Part shown: one piece after another, positions 9,870-20,099 of the stretch
How positions within the stretch are numbered: position 1 is the stretch's first letter
Layout of the letters: every line of letters starts with the position of its first letter
Assembly: GCA_029977845.1 (NCBI GenBank)
Contig: JAPOKC010000011.1
Coordinates: 1 to 64,000, forward strand
Length of the DNA: 64,000 nt
Direction: 5' to 3'
DNA from: Mycobacteriaceae bacterium
Lineage (GTDB): Bacteria > Actinomycetota > Actinomycetes > Mycobacteriales > Mycobacteriaceae
The notes under the pieces: model-generated
Told to the model about the DNA's origin: nothing
Database searches by the model: none
What the model saw: the letters and a program-made list of their open reading frames with translations, nothing else
Made by a program: the position numbers and the translations under genes

Positions 9870-11249
9870 ATGGATCAGAGCGGACGGTACGCGGATCTGA
9901 GCCTGCGCGAAGAGGACCTCGTCGCCGGCGGACGCCACATCCTGGTGGCGTACAAGATGAAGCCGAAGGCGGGGCACGGTTACCTGGAGGCCGCGGCCCA
10001 CTTCGCCGCCGAATCCTCGACCGGCACCAACGTCGAGACGAGCACCACCGATGACTTCACCAAGGGCGTCGACGCGCTGGTCTATCACATCGACGAGGCG
10101 AGCGATGAGATGCGAATCGCCTTCCCGATGGAGCTGTTCGACCGCAACATCACCGACGGCCGGATGATGATCGTCTCGTTCCTGACCCTGTGCATCGGCA
10201 ACAACCAGGGCATGGGCGATATCGAGCACGCCAAGATGTACGACTTCTTCGTCCCGCCGCGGGCCATTCAGTTGTTCGACGGCCCGAGCAAGGACATCTC
10301 CGATCTGTGGCGCATCCTCGGCCGGCCGGTTGAGGACGGTGGCTACATCAGCGGCACCATCATCAAGCCGAAACTGGGCCTGCGGCCCGAACCGTTCGCC
10401 AAAGCCGCCTATGAGTTCTGGCTCGGCGGGGATTTCATCAAAAACGATGAGCCGCAGGGCAATCAGACCTTCTCGCCGATGAAGCAGACCATTCCGCTGG
10501 TGGCCGACGCGATGCGCCGGGCGATGGATGCCACCGGCGAGGCCAAGATCTTCTCGGCCAACATCACCGCCGACGACCACTACGAGATGATCGCCCGCGG
10601 TGAGTACATCCTCGACCAGTTCGGTCCCGATGCCGACAAGGTCGCCTTCCTGGTCGACGGGTACGTGGGCGGCCCGGGCATGATCACCACCGCCCGGCGG
10701 AACTTCCCCAACCAGTATCTGCACTATCACCGGGCCGGCCACGGTGCGGTCACCAGCCCGAGCGCCAAGCGCGGCTACACCGCCTATGTGTTGGCAAAGA
10801 TGTCCCGGTTGCAGGGCGCCAGCGGCATCCACGTCGGCACCATGGGCTACGGGAAGATGGAGGGCGAGGCCGACGACCGCGCCTGCGCCTACATCATCGA
10901 ACGCGATTCCTACCAGGGCCCGGCGTATCACCAGGAGTGGTACGGCATGAAGCCGACCACACCGATCATCTCCGGCGGTATGAACGCCCTGCGGCTGCCC
11001 GGCTTCTTCGCCAACCTCGGGCACGGCAATGTGATCAACACCGCCGGCGGCGGCTCCTACGGCCACATCGACGGTGCGGCATCCGGGGCGATCTCACTGC
11101 GTCAGGCCTATGAGTGCTGGAAGGCCGGTGCGGACCCGATCGAATGGGCCAAGCAGCACAAGGAGTTCGCCCGCGCTTTCGAGTCCTTTCCGAATGACGC
11201 CGACAAGCTCTACCCGGGGTGGCGGGAGAAACTCGGCGTCTCGGCGTGA
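9870..11249 (+). CDS. cbbM: Ribulose-1,5-bisphosphate carboxylase/oxygenase large subunit, Form II
   Basis: [21 protein letters not shown]...[34 protein letters not shown]; carbamylation motif [27 protein letters not shown]; loop 6 [11 protein letters not shown]; closely resembles proteobacterial Form II CbbM. RBS-like AAGGAG upstream. Confidence 0.96.
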   Translation: MDQSGRYADLSLREEDLVAGGRHILVAYKMKPKAGHGYLEAAAHFAAESSTGTNVETSTTDDFTKGVDALVYHIDEASDEMRIAFPMELFDRNITDGRMMIVSFLTLCIGNNQGMGDIEHAKMYDFFVPPRAIQLFDGPSKDISDLWRILGRPVEDGGYISGTIIKPKLGLRPEPFAKAAYEFWLGGDFIKNDEPQGNQTFSPMKQTIPLVADAMRRAMDATGEAKIFSANITADDHYEMIARGEYILDQFGPDADKVAFLVDGYVGGPGMITTARRNFPNQYLHYHRAGHGAVTSPSAKRGYTAYVLAKMSRLQGASGIHVGTMGYGKMEGEADDRACAYIIERDSYQGPAYHQEWYGMKPTTPIISGGMNALRLPGFFANLGHGNVINTAGGGSYGHIDGAASGAISLRQAYECWKAGADPIEWAKQHKEFARAFESFPNDADKLYPGWREKLGVSA

Positions 11250-11266
11250 GGTGCTAGAACCGTGGG

Positions 11267-12016
11267 GTGGCCAGAGCCAAGACCAAACCCCGCTGGCGCC
11301 GCCGCGCCCTGGCGGCCCTTTTGGCGGTGCTCGTCATCGGAGCTGTGGCCGGTCTGCTGATCTGGCAGGAGAAGGCCAATCGGGTCTCCAGTCCGTCGCC
11401 GACCTGGCGGGCCGAACCGACCACAAGCCCTGCGGCTGCGTCCAGCCCCCGATACGACATCGCCCGGCAGCAACTCAAGGCGCTGGAGGTGCGTGGATGG
11501 GACCGCACATCGGACTTTCGCCGCTATCAGTTCGGTGAGGCCTGGAGTGATGACGTCAATGTCGAGTTCGGACACAACGGTTGCAACACCCGGGATGACA
11601 TCCTGCGCCGGGATCTGCAGAACCTCGTGGTGCGGCCGTTCACCTGCTTCGCCCAGAGTGGCACGCTGATCGACCCCTACACCGGCACCACCATCGAGTT
11701 CGTCCGCGGTCCGGAGAGTTCCAACAGCATCGAGATCGACCACGTCGTAGCACTTGCCGATGCCTGGTACAAGGGCGCTCGGGCATGGGATTCACAACGC
11801 CGGCTGGACTTCGCCAACGACCCGCGCAACCTGCTGGCGGTCAGCCCGAAGGCCAACTTCGACAAGGCGTTTCGTGACGCGGCCTCCTGGCTTCCGCCGA
11901 ATGAGGCGTTCCGCTGTGATTTCGTCGCGCGGCAGATCGAGGTCAAGACGGCTTACGGGCTCTGGCTGTCCGCCAAGGAGAAAAAGGCGATGGCCGACGT
12001 GCTGGCGCACTGCTAG
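11267..12016 (+). CDS. Membrane-anchored/secreted HNH endonuclease family protein (DUF1524)
   Basis: N-terminal TM segment; EIDHVVALADAWYKGARAW...NDPRNLLAVSPKANFDK typical of DUF1524 HNH proteins. Confidence 0.8.
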   Translation: MARAKTKPRWRRRALAALLAVLVIGAVAGLLIWQEKANRVSSPSPTWRAEPTTSPAAASSPRYDIARQQLKALEVRGWDRTSDFRRYQFGEAWSDDVNVEFGHNGCNTRDDILRRDLQNLVVRPFTCFAQSGTLIDPYTGTTIEFVRGPESSNSIEIDHVVALADAWYKGARAWDSQRRLDFANDPRNLLAVSPKANFDKAFRDAASWLPPNEAFRCDFVARQIEVKTAYGLWLSAKEKKAMADVLAHC

Positions 12017-12885
12017 GCGGAGCGTGCCAGCTGCTGCAACCGTGCCGACACCCGGTGCAACAGTTCATCCCCGCCGCTGACACCGAGTTCGACATTGTCC
12101 AGCTGCACGTCGCCGGTGGCGTAGCGAGCCACATCGCCCATCTCGGCCACGCGGTCGATGAAGTCCCCGATGAAACGGTTGAACCCTTCGATCGGAAGCG
12201 CAGTCAGCGCCCCGACGTCACGTTGCAGATCCGCGCAGCCGAGCGGAACCTTGGCGCCCCGCGATCGCTCGAACAGCGCCAGCAGGCTCTCGTGGTAGTC
12301 CATCAGCCGGTTGGCGGCGTGCACGATGCCCTCGGCGTCGGCGGAGTTCTCATCATGCGGATCGCCGAAGACCTCCTGGAAAGCCGGGCTGAGCATGAAG
12401 CCGTCGATATTGCCGATCAGTTCCGAGAGATCGGAGATCCGCTCGGTGAAGAACAACCCCGTCTCGAATTCCGCGCGCAGCGCCTCTCCGCTAGGTCGCG
12501 CGAATCCCATCCGGGCATCGCGGACCCGGGCGGCGACGTCATGGCGACGCTGCACCAGCACCGAGACGAACGACGCGTAGCGCCAGCACGGCCGCCTGTC
12601 CTTGAGCATCCCGGCGAGGTCGTCGGCGGTGTGTACGACGGTCGCCACCTCGATGGCGTCGCCCGGCGGAATGATCGTCTTGCGCGGTGCCAGAGTGCGC
12701 ATCAACTCCGCTCCCTCGGGTCCGTACACCCCGCGCAGGTCCCCGCGAGCGGCCCACGCGTTCTGCTGATCGGCTCGTGACAGCAACTCGTCGTCGTGCT
12801 CCTGCCGGCGCTGGGCCAGAGCTCGCCGGATCCATCCCCCTGTGCCCATGTCCGCGAGGGTAGGGACCGACACCGACATAACCAT
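12013..12885 (-). CDS. Conserved hypothetical protein (290 aa)
   Basis: Long ORF with coding-like composition, convergent with the HNH gene; no family recognised. Confidence 0.6.
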   Translation of the reverse strand: MVMSVSVPTLADMGTGGWIRRALAQRRQEHDDELLSRADQQNAWAARGDLRGVYGPEGAELMRTLAPRKTIIPPGDAIEVATVVHTADDLAGMLKDRRPCWRYASFVSVLVQRRHDVAARVRDARMGFARPSGEALRAEFETGLFFTERISDLSELIGNIDGFMLSPAFQEVFGDPHDENSADAEGIVHAANRLMDYHESLLALFERSRGAKVPLGCADLQRDVGALTALPIEGFNRFIGDFIDRVAEMGDVARYATGDVQLDNVELGVSGGDELLHRVSARLQQLARSA

Positions 12886-12966
12886 GCGCCAGTTGTATCC
12901 ACAGAGCCCACTTCATCCACGACCGACGACCGCCGGGGTGGCCTGCGTCGGAGAGTCGGCCTAATA

Positions 12967-12982
12967 TCGAAAATATGTTCGA
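12967..12982 (+). promoter_or_regulatory. LexA/SOS box
   Basis: TCGAAA-ATAT-GTTCGA, one mismatch to the mycobacterial consensus TCGAAC-N4-GTTCGA; overlaps the ATG at 12975. Confidence 0.75.
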
Positions 12983-14375
12983 ATCCACGTCGGCCGGCCT
13001 ACTCGCGGAGATGGCCGGCGCCCAGCGTGATGAGCGGATCGCGAAGGCGAGGCGGGTGCTGGCGGCCGGCCGGCTGTGCCGGTTGCGGATGGCGGAAGTC
13101 CATCCCGAGGATCGGACGCAGTGGTGTGTGGACAACTGGGAGGCCGTGGCCGCCGAGATCGGCGCCGAGTTGGGTATCAGCAGGGCCCGGGCCTCGGCGC
13201 AGATGAACTACGGGGTGGAACTGCTGGAACGGCTGCCTAAGCTCGGCGCGGTGTTCGCTCGCGGTGAGATCGACTTCCAGGTGGTCGCTGTCGCGGTGTT
13301 TCGCACCGGCCTGATCACCGATCCCAAGGTGCTTGCCGAAATCGACTCCCGCATCGCCGCCCGCGCCCCGGGGTGGAACGCCATGTCGAGAAACCGGATC
13401 GTGGAGCTGGTCGACGCGTGGGTTCGCCATCTCGACCCTGCCGCGGAGCGCATCACGCGGCGGGCCGATAACGACCGCCACGTCGAGATCGGCCCCTCCC
13501 GTGACGGGTTGGCGGATTTCTGGGGTGCGGTTCGCGCTCCGGACGCCGCGGCGTTGGATCGGCGTCTGGACCAGCTGGCCTCGACCGTCTGCCGGGACGA
13601 CTCACGCACCAAACGTCAGCGTCGCGCGGATGCGCTCGCCGCTCTGGCCGCGGGAAGTCCGGCCATGCTGTGCGATTGCGGTTCGGAGCAGTGCCCCGCC
13701 CGGGACTCTGGGGCGCAGCCCGGTCAGGTGGTGATCCATGTGCTCGCCGAGCAGTCCACCGTCTCCGGGCAGAGCGCATCGCCGGGATATTTGCCAGGAT
13801 ATGGAGCGGTACCGGCCGAGACCATTCGCGGTCTGGCCGTCCACGCCCGGTTGCGCCCCCTGGTGCCGGCCGCTCAACTCAAAGCCGAACCGCGCTATCG
13901 GCCCTCGACGGCGCTCGCTGATTTCATCCGGGCCCGCGATCTCTGTTGCAGATTCCCGGGGTGCGACAGGCCCGCCGAGTTCTGCGATATCGACCACACC
14001 ATCCCGTACAACCTCGGTGGACTGACTCACCCGTCGAATCTATCGCTCAAATGCCGGGTCCATCACCTGCTCAAGACGTTCTGGTGCGGCCGAAATGGCT
14101 GGTATGAAAAGCAATTCGCTGATGGCACCATCGTCTGGACGTCGCCATCCGGACGTGTGTACACCACTAAACCCGGCGGGGCACTGTTCTTCGCCCAGTT
14201 GGCGGATCCCAGTGACGAGCTGAGCATGCCGGTCCCGCGGCCGGATTGTTCAACGGCGCGCGGTCTGCTGATGCCGACCCGTCAGCGAAGTCGTGCGGCC
14301 GAGCGGGCCGCACGCATCGCGTGGGAACGCGGCCTCCACGAAGCGCGCTGGGCGGCCGACCCACCGCCGTTCTAA
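12975..14375 (+). CDS. 13E12 repeat family protein (DUF222 plus C-terminal HNH endonuclease)
   Basis: DUF222-like N-terminus; HNH motif [43 protein letters not shown]. Confidence 0.9.
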   Translation: MFESTSAGLLAEMAGAQRDERIAKARRVLAAGRLCRLRMAEVHPEDRTQWCVDNWEAVAAEIGAELGISRARASAQMNYGVELLERLPKLGAVFARGEIDFQVVAVAVFRTGLITDPKVLAEIDSRIAARAPGWNAMSRNRIVELVDAWVRHLDPAAERITRRADNDRHVEIGPSRDGLADFWGAVRAPDAAALDRRLDQLASTVCRDDSRTKRQRRADALAALAAGSPAMLCDCGSEQCPARDSGAQPGQVVIHVLAEQSTVSGQSASPGYLPGYGAVPAETIRGLAVHARLRPLVPAAQLKAEPRYRPSTALADFIRARDLCCRFPGCDRPAEFCDIDHTIPYNLGGLTHPSNLSLKCRVHHLLKTFWCGRNGWYEKQFADGTIVWTSPSGRVYTTKPGGALFFAQLADPSDELSMPVPRPDCSTARGLLMPTRQRSRAAERAARIAWERGLHEARWAADPPPF

Positions 14376-16636
14376 TCCTCTTTGCGGATCAGCCGTTGCA
14401 GCGCCACGTGGTCCGGGTTGAGCAACTCGGTGATGCGGTCGGCATTGACGTCGGCGACGATGATCTCGCCGACGTCCTTGTTCACCGCGCTGAAGATGCC
14501 GTGGGCCTTCATCTTCTCGGTCTGGTACTTGTTGTCCTCGGTCGGTGTGACGTAGTAGACGGCGTCGGCCTTGAACCGGTGCACCAGCCACAGATGGATG
14601 AGCGTCATCAGGCGCTTCTGGCGCATCTTGGCCGAATAGGTGTTCTGATCGCGCACCGTCAGGATGCTTCGGCCGTGCCGGTCCTTGATCGGATCGAACA
14701 CCACATCGGCGAGCTTCTCGTCCTTGTCGCCGAAGATGGCGAGTTCGAGCAGATCAGAGCCGGCCCGGTGCGGACGGAGCTGAACCCGCAGCCGTTCGCC
14801 GAGCTGGTAGTGCTCGCTCCACAGCGCCAGCCAGTCCTCGAGCAGCTTCTTGGGCACCTCGGTCTGAACCAGGTGCTGGACCTGAGTCGAGCCTTTGCCC
14901 ATCGCCTTGGTCGTCGCGGTGCGACCCGATGAGGCCGCCAGTGCGGCGTCGCTGCGGGGGCCGCCGACCAGGGTCTGCGGGGTGCGGTACGGCGACTCGA
15001 TCAGCCGCATCTTGCGTTGCAGACGGGCCAGCGCCAGCATGCCGTCCTGGCGTAGTGCGGTGGCGAATTCCTCAGCCGCGACGCCGTCGATCTGGTGGCC
15101 GCCGTAGGTCATGAAGTTGAAGACGAAGCCCATCTTCCCGATCTCCTCCGGGAAGGCGCGCATCTCATCATCGCTCATGCCGGTGGTGTCCCAGTTGAAC
15201 GAGGGGGACAGGTTGTAGGCCATCATCTTGTCCGGGTACACCGCGTGGATGGCCTCGGCGAACTCCCGCGCCTCGTGCAGATCCGCGGTCTTGGTCTCCA
15301 TCCACAGGATGTCGGCGAAGGGCGCTGCAGCAAGGGATTTCGCGATGGCGTAGGGGATACCGCCGCGCACCTGGTAGTAACCCTCGGAGGTCTTGGCCCG
15401 CTCGCAGTCCCAGGCGACCTCGAGGCCCAGTTCGTGGACCTTGTTCTCTGCGGCGTACAGCGACGCTGTCGCTGCGAACTCCAGCCATTCGGCTGGTTTC
15501 ATGGCCAGGGCCTCGCCCTCGCTCTCCTTGAACCGCAGTACCTCCGCGACGGCATTGCCGTAGGTGTCCAGGCCGGCATCCTCCTGCCAGGCGTCGACGA
15601 ACGCCGACTCCACCCGGTCGAACAGCACGTCAAGGGATCCGCTGCGGTCCTTCTTCCAGGCTGCGGCGGCCTCGTCTATCGCCTTGGTGACTCCGTGGCT
15701 CGCCAGCCAGGCGTCGGCCACCGCGTACTCGCCCTCGGGCAGGGCATAGAGCAGATGGCCGTTGAGTTCGGTGACGCCCTGTTCGTAGAAGCGGCGCATC
15801 ATGGCCAGGAAGCAGGACTTGTAGGGCGGCACGTCGAGATTGGTGACGCCGAGCAGGAACGGCTGATCGCGTTCGTCGGCGCGGCCGTCGAGCAGGTTGG
15901 CGGCCTCGGCGTCGGTCCGGGCCACGATGATGCCGGGCACCTTCATGATGTCGAGTTGGAACCGGGCGGCATTGAGGCGCTTGATCTGCTCATCGGAGGG
16001 CACCAGCACCTTGCCGCCCTGATGGCCGCATTTCTTCGTGCCGGGACGCTGATCCTCGATGTGGTATCCGGTGACACCGACCTCGACGAAACGTCGAATC
16101 AGGTTGCGCACGTGCGCATCCCCACCGTGTCCGGTGTCGGCATCGGCGATGATGAACGGCCGGTAATCCACCTCGGGGGTCGCGGCGCGCTGTTCGTCGG
16201 TCATCTGAAGGCGCAGGAACTGCTGGTTGCGGTCCGCGGTCAGCAGGGCCCGCACCAGGCCGGCGGCCTCATCGGGCACCTGGCTCAGCGGGTAGCTGGC
16301 CAGATCGGGGCCCGGGTCCTCGGTGGTGGACCCCTTGGCCGAGGTCGCCCAGCCGCCCAGGTAGATGCCCTCGATCCCACACCGTTTCATGGTCACCGCC
16401 TGGCCCGGCGAGTACGGACCGAAGGTGGTGATGGACTTCTTCTGGGCGAACAGTTCGCGCAGACGGGAGTAGAACGCGCCTGCCGCGTCGCGGGCCACGG
16501 TGTAGTCGACCGGAATCGTGCCGCGCTGCTCCACCACCTGACGTGCGGTGTAGAGCCGCGTGATGCCCTCGAACCGGGGGCTGTCGAAGTACTTCTGGGT
16601 GTCCTTCACCTCGTGGTCGACTCCGGTGCTGGTCAT
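14372..16636 (-). CDS. aceA: Isocitrate lyase, long ICL2-type
   Basis: Catalytic signature KKCGHQGGK; 754 aa with extended C-terminal region typical of mycobacterial ICL2; start at [22 protein letters not shown]. Confidence 0.93.
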   Translation of the reverse strand: MTSTGVDHEVKDTQKYFDSPRFEGITRLYTARQVVEQRGTIPVDYTVARDAAGAFYSRLRELFAQKKSITTFGPYSPGQAVTMKRCGIEGIYLGGWATSAKGSTTEDPGPDLASYPLSQVPDEAAGLVRALLTADRNQQFLRLQMTDEQRAATPEVDYRPFIIADADTGHGGDAHVRNLIRRFVEVGVTGYHIEDQRPGTKKCGHQGGKVLVPSDEQIKRLNAARFQLDIMKVPGIIVARTDAEAANLLDGRADERDQPFLLGVTNLDVPPYKSCFLAMMRRFYEQGVTELNGHLLYALPEGEYAVADAWLASHGVTKAIDEAAAAWKKDRSGSLDVLFDRVESAFVDAWQEDAGLDTYGNAVAEVLRFKESEGEALAMKPAEWLEFAATASLYAAENKVHELGLEVAWDCERAKTSEGYYQVRGGIPYAIAKSLAAAPFADILWMETKTADLHEAREFAEAIHAVYPDKMMAYNLSPSFNWDTTGMSDDEMRAFPEEIGKMGFVFNFMTYGGHQIDGVAAEEFATALRQDGMLALARLQRKMRLIESPYRTPQTLVGGPRSDAALAASSGRTATTKAMGKGSTQVQHLVQTEVPKKLLEDWLALWSEHYQLGERLRVQLRPHRAGSDLLELAIFGDKDEKLADVVFDPIKDRHGRSILTVRDQNTYSAKMRQKRLMTLIHLWLVHRFKADAVYYVTPTEDNKYQTEKMKAHGIFSAVNKDVGEIIVADVNADRITELLNPDHVALQRLIRKED

Positions 16637-16798
16637 GGTTCTACGCTCCTTATCGAGCCTGGGGACAGGCCATGCCTCATTATCCCGAATTACCCGGGCC
16701 CGACGCGGGGCGGTGTCGGTTTTCACCGCAGTCGGCCGACGGCGGCGCCATGGGGCATAGGGTCGTCCCGTGGGAAGCTGGGCCGACGGAGTTAGCCG

Positions 16799-17998
16799 GT
16801 GAACTCCTACGACGACCGGTCCCACAAGCTTTGGGGGCTGACCCTCATCGCGATCGTGGCCGTCATCTCGGCGATCGTATTCACACAATTCCGGGGCGGC
16901 TTCTCCGATACGACCCGGCTGACGGTGATGTCCGGCCGGTCGGGTCTGGTGCTCGACCGCGGGGCCAAGGTCACCTACAACGGTGTGCCGATCGGCCGGG
17001 TCAGCGACATCGACGTGGCGCAGCAGAACGGCTCTCCTGCTGCGCGTCTCACCGCCGAGGTGGGTTCGCGTTTCCTGCACACCATTCCGGCCAATGTGCG
17101 AGCGGATGTGAGCGCCTCGACCATCTTCGGCAACAAGTACCTGGCGCTGTCGTCTCCCAATGCGCCCTCCACAAAACGTATCTCGCGCGACGATGTCATC
17201 ACTGCGACGACGGTCAGCACCGAATTCCAGACACTGTTCGAGACCATCACCGGGATCGCCGAGAAGATCGACCCGGTCCGGCTCAACCTGACGCTTTCCG
17301 CGACGGCGGAGGCGCTGACCGGCCTGGGCGCCGAGTTCGGTCGATCCCTGGCCGACGGCGCCGTAATCCTCGACGAGGTCAACCGAAGGCTCCCGCGGCT
17401 ACAGGGCGACCTGCGCCGCGCGGCCGCCCTGGCCGATGTCTACACCGGTGCCGGCCCGGATCTGTGGGACGCCGTCGAGAATTCGCTGAGCACTGCGGGA
17501 ACCCTCAACCGGCAGCGAAACGACCTGGACGCCGCACTGCTCGCCTCGGTCGGATTCGGCAACGGCGCGGCCGAGGTGTTCACGCGAGGTGCGCCCTACC
17601 TCGTGCGCGCCGCCGCGGATCTTGTGCCCACCACACGGCTGCTGGACCGGTACAGTCCGGCGATCCTCTGCACGATCCGTAACACCGCGCAGGTCTTACC
17701 GGATGCGTTGGAGGCGTTCGGCGGCAACGGCTACTCATTGCGCGATCATGCGCAGGCGGTCGGTGCCCCCAACCCGTACGTCTATCCGGACAACCTGCCG
17801 CGGATCAATGGGCGCGGCGGCCCCGGAGGAGCGCCCGGATGTTGGCAGAAGGTGACCCGCGACTTCTGGCCGGCGCCGACCCTGGTGGTCGACGATGGGG
17901 CCTCGATCGCGCCCTACAATCACTTCGAGCTCGGCCAGCCGCTGCTCACCGAATACGTCTGGGGCCGGCAGGTGGGCGAGAACACGATCAATCCCTGA
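16799..17998 (+). CDS. MCE family protein (MceA-like), stand-alone
   Basis: MlaD/MCE domain [29 protein letters not shown] and MceA-like C-terminus [29 protein letters not shown] start. Confidence 0.85.
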   Translation: MNSYDDRSHKLWGLTLIAIVAVISAIVFTQFRGGFSDTTRLTVMSGRSGLVLDRGAKVTYNGVPIGRVSDIDVAQQNGSPAARLTAEVGSRFLHTIPANVRADVSASTIFGNKYLALSSPNAPSTKRISRDDVITATTVSTEFQTLFETITGIAEKIDPVRLNLTLSATAEALTGLGAEFGRSLADGAVILDEVNRRLPRLQGDLRRAAALADVYTGAGPDLWDAVENSLSTAGTLNRQRNDLDAALLASVGFGNGAAEVFTRGAPYLVRAAADLVPTTRLLDRYSPAILCTIRNTAQVLPDALEAFGGNGYSLRDHAQAVGAPNPYVYPDNLPRINGRGGPGGAPGCWQKVTRDFWPAPTLVVDDGASIAPYNHFELGQPLLTEYVWGRQVGENTINP

Positions 17999-18020
17999 CC
18001 CTGCGGGTACCCTCTGGCGG

Positions 18021-19442
18021 ATGGGTGTGCCCGAGCCCCAACTGTCCCGACGTCTCACGGTGTGGTCAGCGGCCGGGGTGTCCATCGCGCTGATGGCGCC
18101 GTCGATGGCGATCAACATCAACCCACAGGCAACCGCACAGGTGACCGGTCGCGCCGTGCCGATCGCGTTCCTGCTCGCCACGGTCGGGGTCCTGCTCATC
18201 GCCCACACCTTCGTCCGGCTGGCCCAGCGATTCAGCCACTCCGGGAGCGTGTACGCCTTCGTCGGGTTGACGCTCGGACCGCGAAGCGGTGCGGTGGCCG
18301 GCTGGCTCAATGCCTGCACCTATGTGTTGTTCGGAGTCGTCACCTCGACGGCAGGCGGCATGTTCCTCACCGATCTGGCACGGAAGATGTTGGCGCCCAA
18401 GTTGATACCCGACTGGGTGGCCTTCCCGCTGTCATGGCTGGTGCTGATCGTCGCCTGGGTGCTGGCCACCCGTGAAGTTCGTGGCGGCACTACCGTCCTG
18501 CTGGTCACCGAAGGTCTCACCGTCCTGCTCATCGTCGTGGTGACGATCGTGACGCTGGTCAAACTCGCGACCGGAACCGGTGGCCATCGGATCGACCTTG
18601 CGGTATTCAGTGTCGCCCCGGGAACCAGCGCCTCGAATCTCTTCCTCGGCGTCGTATTCGGGTTCCTGTCCTTCGCCGGGTTCGAGGCCTCGGCGACGCT
18701 CGGTGAGGAGACCGCACATCCGCACCGCGACATTCCCCGGGCGATTGTGGCCACCGCGATTCTGGGCGGCGCCTTCTTCGTGGCGGTGACCGCCGTCGCG
18801 ATGATGGCCTTCGGCGCCGATACGGCCGGGGTGTCCGCGTTCACCGACTCGCAGGCTTTGATCGGTGACCTCGCCGCGCGGTACGTCGCCCCGTGGGTGG
18901 CGATCCCGATCGTGATCGGGGCGGCGTTCAGTGCGGCGGCCTGCTGTCTGGCGAGCCTGGTGGGTGCGAGCCGGCTGATCTTCGCGCTCAGCCGTGACGG
19001 TATGGGTCCCGCCGCGCTGGCCGGGCTGCACCCGCAGCGTGCCGTGCCGGATGCGGCGGCAACCGCGTGCGCGATGACGGTCGCAGCGGTCCAACTGTTC
19101 GGTTGGGCGGCGCTGCATGCCAGGCCGTTCGACGTTTTCACCATCGCCGGGGCGGCCGGCACCCTGATCCTGCTGGTCGCCTACGCCATGGCGTGCCTGG
19201 GCGCGATACGCCTAGTGCTCGCCGGCGACTCCGCCGGATCGCGGTGGGAGGTGGCGATCCCGGTACTGGGTCTGGCACTGCTGAGCTACACCGTCTTCCG
19301 CAATGTGGTGCCCTGGCCGGCCGGGATGTCCCGGTTGGGAGCCGGTGTGGCCATCGCGGTGCTCGGCGCGGTCGTGACCGCCGCGCTGGCCCGTCCGGCG
19401 GCGGCTCGTTCGGCCGGTGCCAGGTTGCTGGAACGCGGTTAG
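18021..19442 (+). CDS. APC family amino acid permease
   Basis: Multi-TM; FLSFAGFEASATLGEETAHPHRDIPRAI signature of APC permeases. Confidence 0.87.
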   Translation: MGVPEPQLSRRLTVWSAAGVSIALMAPSMAININPQATAQVTGRAVPIAFLLATVGVLLIAHTFVRLAQRFSHSGSVYAFVGLTLGPRSGAVAGWLNACTYVLFGVVTSTAGGMFLTDLARKMLAPKLIPDWVAFPLSWLVLIVAWVLATREVRGGTTVLLVTEGLTVLLIVVVTIVTLVKLATGTGGHRIDLAVFSVAPGTSASNLFLGVVFGFLSFAGFEASATLGEETAHPHRDIPRAIVATAILGGAFFVAVTAVAMMAFGADTAGVSAFTDSQALIGDLAARYVAPWVAIPIVIGAAFSAAACCLASLVGASRLIFALSRDGMGPAALAGLHPQRAVPDAAATACAMTVAAVQLFGWAALHARPFDVFTIAGAAGTLILLVAYAMACLGAIRLVLAGDSAGSRWEVAIPVLGLALLSYTVFRNVVPWPAGMSRLGAGVAIAVLGAVVTAALARPAAARSAGARLLERG

Positions 19443-19981
19443 CTGGCGGTCGGCCCGTCAATCGGCCAGTCAGTCTCAGTGGCGGGCTCGTCCGGGCCGG
19501 GCGCGCTCGGTTCGTCGGGAGTCGCCTGCGGATCGGATTCGGTGCGCATCGTCTCGGCCTGCATCGTCTCGGCCTGCATCGGCAGGTACATGTGATGGTT
19601 GAACTGCGGCTGGTAGGCGCCGCCGCCACCGATCCGCACGCCGGCGCCGCTCTCACCGCTGGACACCGGGGTGCCGTCGGGGAGAGTGACGGCGGCGTGG
19701 CCGCTGTTCCAGCCGATCACCACCGAGTTGGGGGCGGAGCCGTAATTGAAGCCGCGGGAGAGCAGCGCTCCTTCGATATTGCCGGTGTTGAAACGGCTAC
19801 CGAAGGCCGGTCTGCCCGAAGCGACATTGGCGACCCAGGACGCCAGACCCGAGCAATCGGTTCCGGCCGGCGTATCGCCACCGGAAATGTACGGCGTTCC
19901 AGCCACCTGTCCGATCAGCGCCATCAGCGACGCGAGTGCATACATGAATTCGACGCTAACAACACGTTTGTAAGTAGCCAA
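19439..19981 (-). CDS. NlpC/P60-like cell-wall peptidase family protein
   Basis: GTPYISGGDTPAGTDCSGLASWV (catalytic Cys region) and SGHAAVTLPDG (His region); start possibly internal at MYALASLM. Confidence 0.7.
   Translation of the reverse strand: MATYKRVVSVEFMYALASLMALIGQVAGTPYISGGDTPAGTDCSGLASWVANVASGRPAFGSRFNTGNIEGALLSRGFNYGSAPNSVVIGWNSGHAAVTLPDGTPVSSGESGAGVRIGGGGAYQPQFNHHMYLPMQAETMQAETMRTESDPQATPDEPSAPGPDEPATETDWPIDGPTAS
19546..19575. repeat. Two perfect 15-bp tandem copies within the NlpC-like gene
   Basis: gcatcgtctcggcct x2, encoding the AETMQAETM duplication. Confidence 0.8.
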
Positions 19982-19991
19982 AACCGATGGT

Positions 19992-20099
19992 GTGCTTCAC
20001 ATTTCCGGAAGCACTATGACGTAGGTAACAGAAAAACATGCGGCACCGATGTCGTACATCGCCTGCCGGATCGTTGGAAAACACCTGTTGAACAACGAT
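19992..20099. other. Hairpin-rich leader upstream of the NlpC-like gene
   Basis: Three perfect inverted repeats: GTGCTTC/GAAGCAC (19992-19998/20008-20014), CGATGT/ACATCG (20047-20052/20056-20061), ATCGTTG/CAACGAT (20070-20076/20093-20099). Confidence 0.45.

Noticed and set aside
9870-11249. RuBisCO-like protein (Form IV/MtnW) interpretation
   Set aside because: Carbamylated-lysine motif and other active-site motifs are intact and Form II-specific motifs are present.
12975-14375. Calling the DUF222-HNH gene a mobile element
   Set aside because: 13E12 family genes can be repetitive, but no inverted repeats, integrase or att-like sites were seen around this copy.
15095-16795. 566-aa plus-strand ORF opposite isocitrate lyase
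   Set aside because: Shadow ORF of aceA; no domain signature.
16637-17080. Upstream N-terminal extension of the isocitrate lyase ORF
   Set aside because: Non-homologous Arg-rich extension; conserved start MTSTG at 16636 fits the family.
19546-19575. Tandem 15-bp repeat as a possible CRISPR or regulatory array
   Set aside because: Only two copies, inside a coding region and in frame (AETMQ repeats).
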